Source of the DNA: Actinacidiphila yeochonensis CN732
GTDB lineage: Bacteria; Actinomycetota; Actinomycetes; Streptomycetales; Streptomycetaceae
Direction of reading: 5' to 3'
NCBI RefSeq assembly: GCF_000745345.1
Contig: NZ_JQNR01000005.1
Span: forward strand, 4,526,001-4,590,000
DNA: 64,000 nt
Positions 60,711 through 64,000 of the stretch are shown here, in pieces. The notes under the pieces are model-generated. The model ran no database searches. It saw nothing but the letters and a program-made list of their open reading frames with translations, and was not told the origin of the DNA. Each line of letters begins with the position of its first letter. Position 1 is the stretch's first letter. A program made the position numbers and the translations under genes.

Positions 60711-61971
60711 CGCCGCCGGCCGGGCCGGGCAGGCCCGCGGAACCGGTGTGGAGACGCGCCGGGAGCGGCGGTCCGCCCCGTACGGCGGGCGGGGCGGGCG
60801 GCGCGGGCGCCGGCAGGGCGGAGGTCAGGAGCATCGCCGCGGCCGGCGGCGTCACCGTCCACGTGGCGACCGCGGCGGGCGGCCCGGGCCGCCCGCCGCC
60901 GGCCAACGGCGGGCTGCGGGTGCTGCCAGGCCGCGGCGGCACCGCGGACGGCGTGCTCGGCCCGCGGCGGCTCAGCGCCCGGCTGGCCACCGAGACCCTG
61001 GTCGGACACCAGGTCCACCACACCGGGTTCTGGGGCGCGAAGATCGTCGTGTCCGGAGCCCCCACCGTCGACGCCACCCTCCTGCGGCTGGTCGCGGCCG
61101 TCCTCGACGGCTACGGCGGCACCGTGTACACCGGCGCCGACATGGGTGTGACCACCGAGGACATGGCCGCGCTGGCACGGCTGAGCCCGTACGTGCTCAA
61201 CGCGGTCGGCAGCGGCGTCGGCCCGCACACCGCCACCGCGCACGGCGTGCTCGGCGCGATCGAGGCATGGGCCGGGGGCCCGACCGCCGGGTTGCGGGCC
61301 CTGGTCCACGGCACCGGCAAGGTCGGCTCCGTCGTCGCCCGCGAACTGGCCGCGGCCGGCGCCACCGTGTTCACCTACGACACCGCACCGGGCGCCGCCG
61401 CCCTCCCCGGCTGCCGCCCCGTACGGGCCTGGGCGGACACCCCCGTCGACGTCTTCGTGCCCTGCTCGGTGAGCGACCTCATCGGCCCCGCGCTGGCCGG
61501 CAACCTGCCGTGCGGGGCCGTCATCGGCTCGGCCGACGCGCTGCTCGCCGACGAGGCGGCCACCGCCGCCGTGCTCGACCGCCGCGGCGTCACCTACCTC
61601 CCGACACCGCTGGTCAACGCGGGCGCGGTCATCGTCGACTCCATCGAGCACTACGCCCCGGCGGCCTTCCGGGAGGCCGCCCCGGGGGAGGTCTACGCCT
61701 TCGTGCGGCAGAACGTTCGGGCCGCGGCGGCCGCCCACCTGGAACGGGCCGGGAAGCGGCCGGCCGGCACCCCGCTCCACCTGCCCCCGGCACCGGACGG
61801 CGAGGTCTGCGGCCTGCGGTTCGCCGCCGGCCGCGGACCGCAGCCGGCCCTGGACGCCGGGCGCGGCGCTCCGGCGGTCCCCGGCAGAGCCGCGCCGCCC
61901 CCGACCCCGGGGCCGTCCTGCCGGGTCCCGCCCCCGGCGGTGTCGCGGCCCCGCCCGTCGGCCCCGGCTGA
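60707..61971 (+). CDS. Glu/Leu/Phe/Val dehydrogenase-like protein
   Basis: A dehydrogenase-like protein of about 400 residues. After an Ala/Gly-rich start come the substrate-side Lys segment HTGFWGAKIVV (normally GGGKAV) and GGTVYTGADMGVTTEDMAAL. The Rossmann motif VHGTGKVGSVVARELAAAGA and the hallmark YLPTPLVNAGAVIVDSIEHY follow. Typical members deaminate branched or aromatic amino acids with NAD. GTG 60707 overlaps the small upstream gene. The frame shows no stop until 63295 inside the ADP-ribosylglycohydrolase. A -1 shift in the Pro-rich tail would end it at the TGA 61969-61971, which is the end given here. The actual C-terminus is uncertain. Confidence 0.7.
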
Positions 61972-62102
61972 ACGGTCGAGGCGGACGCCCTCGCGCGGAG
62001 GCCGGACCCCTCCAGCGGCGGCGCCGCGTCGCCCGGCCGTCCGCCCTGCCGGGCTGGAGCAGCGGGCGCAGCCCTCGTCAAAGCGGTGCCCTACACGGTT
62101 GA

Positions 62103-62276
62103 ATGGCCCGCATGACCACGCTGGCCTGCCTGTCCGCCTCCTCGGCGGTCCGACCTCCGCACCGGACGGCACTCCTGTCGGCCCGCACCTGCGAACGCCC
62201 GACTGCCCCGGCCGCCCCGGCCGCCATGGACGAGCGCGGCCGGTGGGCCGCCGTGCCGAACGGGGGCCTCGCGTGA
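62103..62276 (+). CDS. Possible 57-residue protein before draG
   Basis: An ATG at 62103 (alternative 62112) opens a frame (MARMTTLACLSASSAV...) ending in TGA that overlaps the next GTG by GTGA. It is one of the few explanations for 62000-62272 other than a Pro/Arg linker of the upstream ORF. No family; it may be a leader for coupling. Confidence 0.35.
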   Translation: MARMTTLACLSASSAVRPPHRTALLSARTCERPTAPAAPAAMDERGRWAAVPNGGLA

Positions 62277-63295
62277 ACGTCGCGAAGCGCCCTGCCACGG
62301 GCGCGCTGGTCGGCCTCGCGCTCGGCGACGCCCTCGGGTTCCCCACCGAGTTCAACTCCGTGGAGATGATCGAGGCCAAGTGCGGCCCGTGGCGGACCAT
62401 GGAGCTGCCGTCCCCGGCGTTCATCACCGACGACACGCAGATGACGCTCGCCTTCGCCCGGGGCCTGCGCACGGCCGCCGCACGCGGCCCGGTGACAGAG
62501 GCGAGCACAGCGGGACCGGTACGCGACGAGTTCGTCGCCTGGTGGCGCTCACCGGACAACAACCGCGCGCCCGGCGCCACCTGCCTGAGCGCCTGCGCGG
62601 ACCTCTCCCGCGCCGACCTGCGATGGCAGCAGGCCAGCCGCATCGGCTCCAAGGGCTGCGGGGCGAACATGCGGGTGGTCCCGGCCGCGCTGCTGCCGGG
62701 CCTGGACGAGTCCGCCCGCTCCGGACTGGCCCAGTTCCAAGCCGCGTTGACGCACGGCCACCCCACCGGCCTGGCCGCCTCCGACCTGACCGCGCACACG
62801 GTCCGGCTGCTCGCCGACGGAGTCCGGCCCTCCGAACTGGTCGCCCTGCTGCGCGGATACGCCACCGAGCGCCGCGCCGCCTACCGCGAGGACTGGCTCG
62901 GCGACCTGTGGCAGCACGGCCACGACCCGGACGCCGCGCGGTTCACGGCACGCGGCTGGGACGAGTGCCTCGCCGCCCTCGACCGGCTGGAGCAGGTCCT
63001 GGCCGCACCCGATCCCGAGGCCGACCCCTGCCTGGCCACCGGCGCCGGATGGATCGCCGAGGAGGCCCTGGCCACCGCGCTGCTGTGCTTCCTGCTCTTC
63101 CCGGAGGAGCCCGTGACGACCCTGCGCCGGGCCGCCTTCAGCTCCGGCGACTCGGACTCGCTGGCCTGCCTGGCCGGTGCCTTCGCCGGCGCGTACCACG
63201 GCGCCGACGCCTGGCCGGCGCCGTGGGTGGAGCGGCTGGAGCACCGCGACGAACTCCTCGCGATCGGCGCGGCCTGGGACAGCGGCCGGCTCTGA
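62273..63295 (+). CDS. ADP-ribosylglycohydrolase (DraG-like)
   Basis: A 340-residue DraG/ARH-family hydrolase that removes ADP-ribose from proteins or hydrolyses related nucleotides. The dinuclear Mg site is formed by ITDDTQMTLAF and SSGDSDSLACLAGAFAGAYH. The family start GALVGLALGDALGFPTEF and the GSKGCGANMRVVPAAL block are complete. The GTG at 62273 is chosen because similarity begins immediately after it; the frame is open much further upstream into the dehydrogenase gene. No ADP-ribosyltransferase partner is visible. Confidence 0.9.
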   Translation: MNVAKRPATGALVGLALGDALGFPTEFNSVEMIEAKCGPWRTMELPSPAFITDDTQMTLAFARGLRTAAARGPVTEASTAGPVRDEFVAWWRSPDNNRAPGATCLSACADLSRADLRWQQASRIGSKGCGANMRVVPAALLPGLDESARSGLAQFQAALTHGHPTGLAASDLTAHTVRLLADGVRPSELVALLRGYATERRAAYREDWLGDLWQHGHDPDAARFTARGWDECLAALDRLEQVLAAPDPEADPCLATGAGWIAEEALATALLCFLLFPEEPVTTLRRAAFSSGDSDSLACLAGAFAGAYHGADAWPAPWVERLEHRDELLAIGAAWDSGRL

Positions 63296-63433
63296 CCAAC
63301 GGCGTCCCGCGGCAGGCGGGTTCCGACACCGAGCACGCACGGACGTGCCGTCCGCGCCGGCCGCGCCGGCCGCGCCGGGCCACCGCGGCTGACCGGCGGC
63401 ACCGGGGGCCCGGGGCCCGGCGGCCGGGCGGCG

Positions 63434-64000
63434 TCACGCGGAGGGCGTACGGTCCAGGTGCTCCACGTCCCGGTCCTCCATGTCCCGGTGCTCCACGTCC
63501 TGCGGCCCCGGCTCCCGGGGCGCCTGGTCGAGGGGAGCCCCGTCGTGCCGGGCCGCGGGCCGCCGGGCCCGCCGTACGTCGCGGGCGACGGCCCAGGCGT
63601 CCGCCACCGGGCCCATGTGCGTGAGCTTTTCGGGGTTGAGCACCAGGCGGATCGCCTGGACCCGCCCGTCGAGCACGTCGAGCGCCATGGTGTGGAGCAC
63701 CCTGCCGTCCCGGTCGCGGAAGACCGCTCCCGGCTGGCCGTTGACCTCCTGCGGTGTGAACCCCACGTCGATCCGCGCCATCAGCGGGAAGACGGAGGCG
63801 AGCAGCCGCGCCACCTTCTCGGCGCCTGCGACGGCCCTGGCCAGCTGCGGGGCCTTGCCGCCGCCGTCGCCGACCATCGCCACGTCGGCGGCGAGGAGTT
63901 CCCGCAGACCCTCGACGTCGCCCTCGCGCAGGGCGTCGAAGAACCGCGTGGCCAGCTCCTCCCGCTCGCCGCGGTCCGCGGTGAAGCGCGGCCGGCCCGC
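63434..64000 (-). CDS. SigJ-like ECF sigma factor, C-terminal part (runs off the window)
   Basis: The C-terminal 188 residues of an ECF41/SigJ-type sigma factor. What is visible is the fused SnoaL-like domain: RFTADRGEREELATRFFDAL, EGLRELLAADVAMVGDGGGK, EVNGQPGAVFRDRDGRVLHT and IRLVLNPEKLTHMG. In this group the C-terminal domain replaces an anti-sigma factor as the built-in regulator. The tail after the domain has acidic/basic repeats (EHRDMEDRDVEHLDRT). Sigma regions 2 and 4 lie beyond position 64000. The short gap 63296-63433 holds only GC-rich sequence. Confidence 0.88.
   Translation of the reverse strand, partial: AGRPRFTADRGEREELATRFFDALREGDVEGLRELLAADVAMVGDGGGKAPQLARAVAGAEKVARLLASVFPLMARIDVGFTPQEVNGQPGAVFRDRDGRVLHTMALDVLDGRVQAIRLVLNPEKLTHMGPVADAWAVARDVRRARRPAARHDGAPLDQAPREPGPQDVEHRDMEDRDVEHLDRTPSA

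Overview
The window is about 74% GC, with strongly GC-biased third codon positions, frequent GTG starts, 4-bp start/stop overlaps and many leaderless promoters. Its content (roadblock/LC7 proteins, SigJ-type ECF factor, DUF1990, DUF4236, MocR, GH20/GH29/GH59/GH92 glycosidases with Sec or Tat signals) points to Streptomyces or a close relative. No rRNA, tRNA, CRISPR array, transposase or phage gene was found. It looks like accessory or chromosome-arm DNA.

Layout. 0.4-5.6 kb: HAD phosphatase, dihydroxyacetone kinase dhaL-dhaK, azoreductase, a small plasmid-stabilization-like protein. 5.9-16.6 kb: secreted GH92 mannosidase with a double LacI-type operator, DUF1990 protein, LysM wall protein with a long leader, MarR-isochorismatase pair, Rieske oxygenase, two coupled membrane proteins and the remnant of a GH78 rhamnosidase. 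16.9-19.3 kb: a roadblock gene set. 19.6-24.0 kb: alcohol dehydrogenase, SDR/TetR divergent pair, cytochrome P450. 24.0-30.7 kb (minus strand): nitroreductase, a Cys-leader-like peptide, and a peptide-type ABC importer.

31.2-44.7 kb is the most unusual part: a compact, PKS-free candidate biosynthetic locus. A minus-strand operon with overlapping genes encodes a MIO ammonia-lyase (probably tyrosine), a PaaK-like adenylating ligase, an asparagine-synthase homologue lacking its glutaminase Cys, and an MFS exporter. Around it lie a 5-aminolevulinate synthase (ALAS), an LLM flavin oxidoreductase, a class-C-beta-lactamase-like hydrolase, a class V PLP enzyme, a RidA protein, a LuxR regulator with a degenerate receiver, and an ArsR regulator. 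ALAS is not needed for haem in streptomycetes and normally marks C5N (2-amino-3-hydroxycyclopentenone) biosynthesis. The gene set suggests a tyrosine-derived aryl-acryloyl amide of aminolevulinate or C5N; this is inference.

45-64 kb: carboxymuconolactone-decarboxylase-like/MocR pair, YihY membrane protein, aminoglycoside-phosphotransferase-like kinase, then a glycan-salvage island (GH59-CBM13, MFS transporter, RpiR regulator, GH20-GH29 operon with matching operator boxes), a Leu/Glu-dehydrogenase-like protein, an ADP-ribosylglycohydrolase and a partial SigJ-like sigma factor.

At least nine genes are interrupted by what looks like a single missing base, mostly in a G or C run. The uniform direction (-1) suggests consensus-sequence errors rather than decay. 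The GH78 remnant, and perhaps the Cys-less decarboxylase, look like true degeneration.
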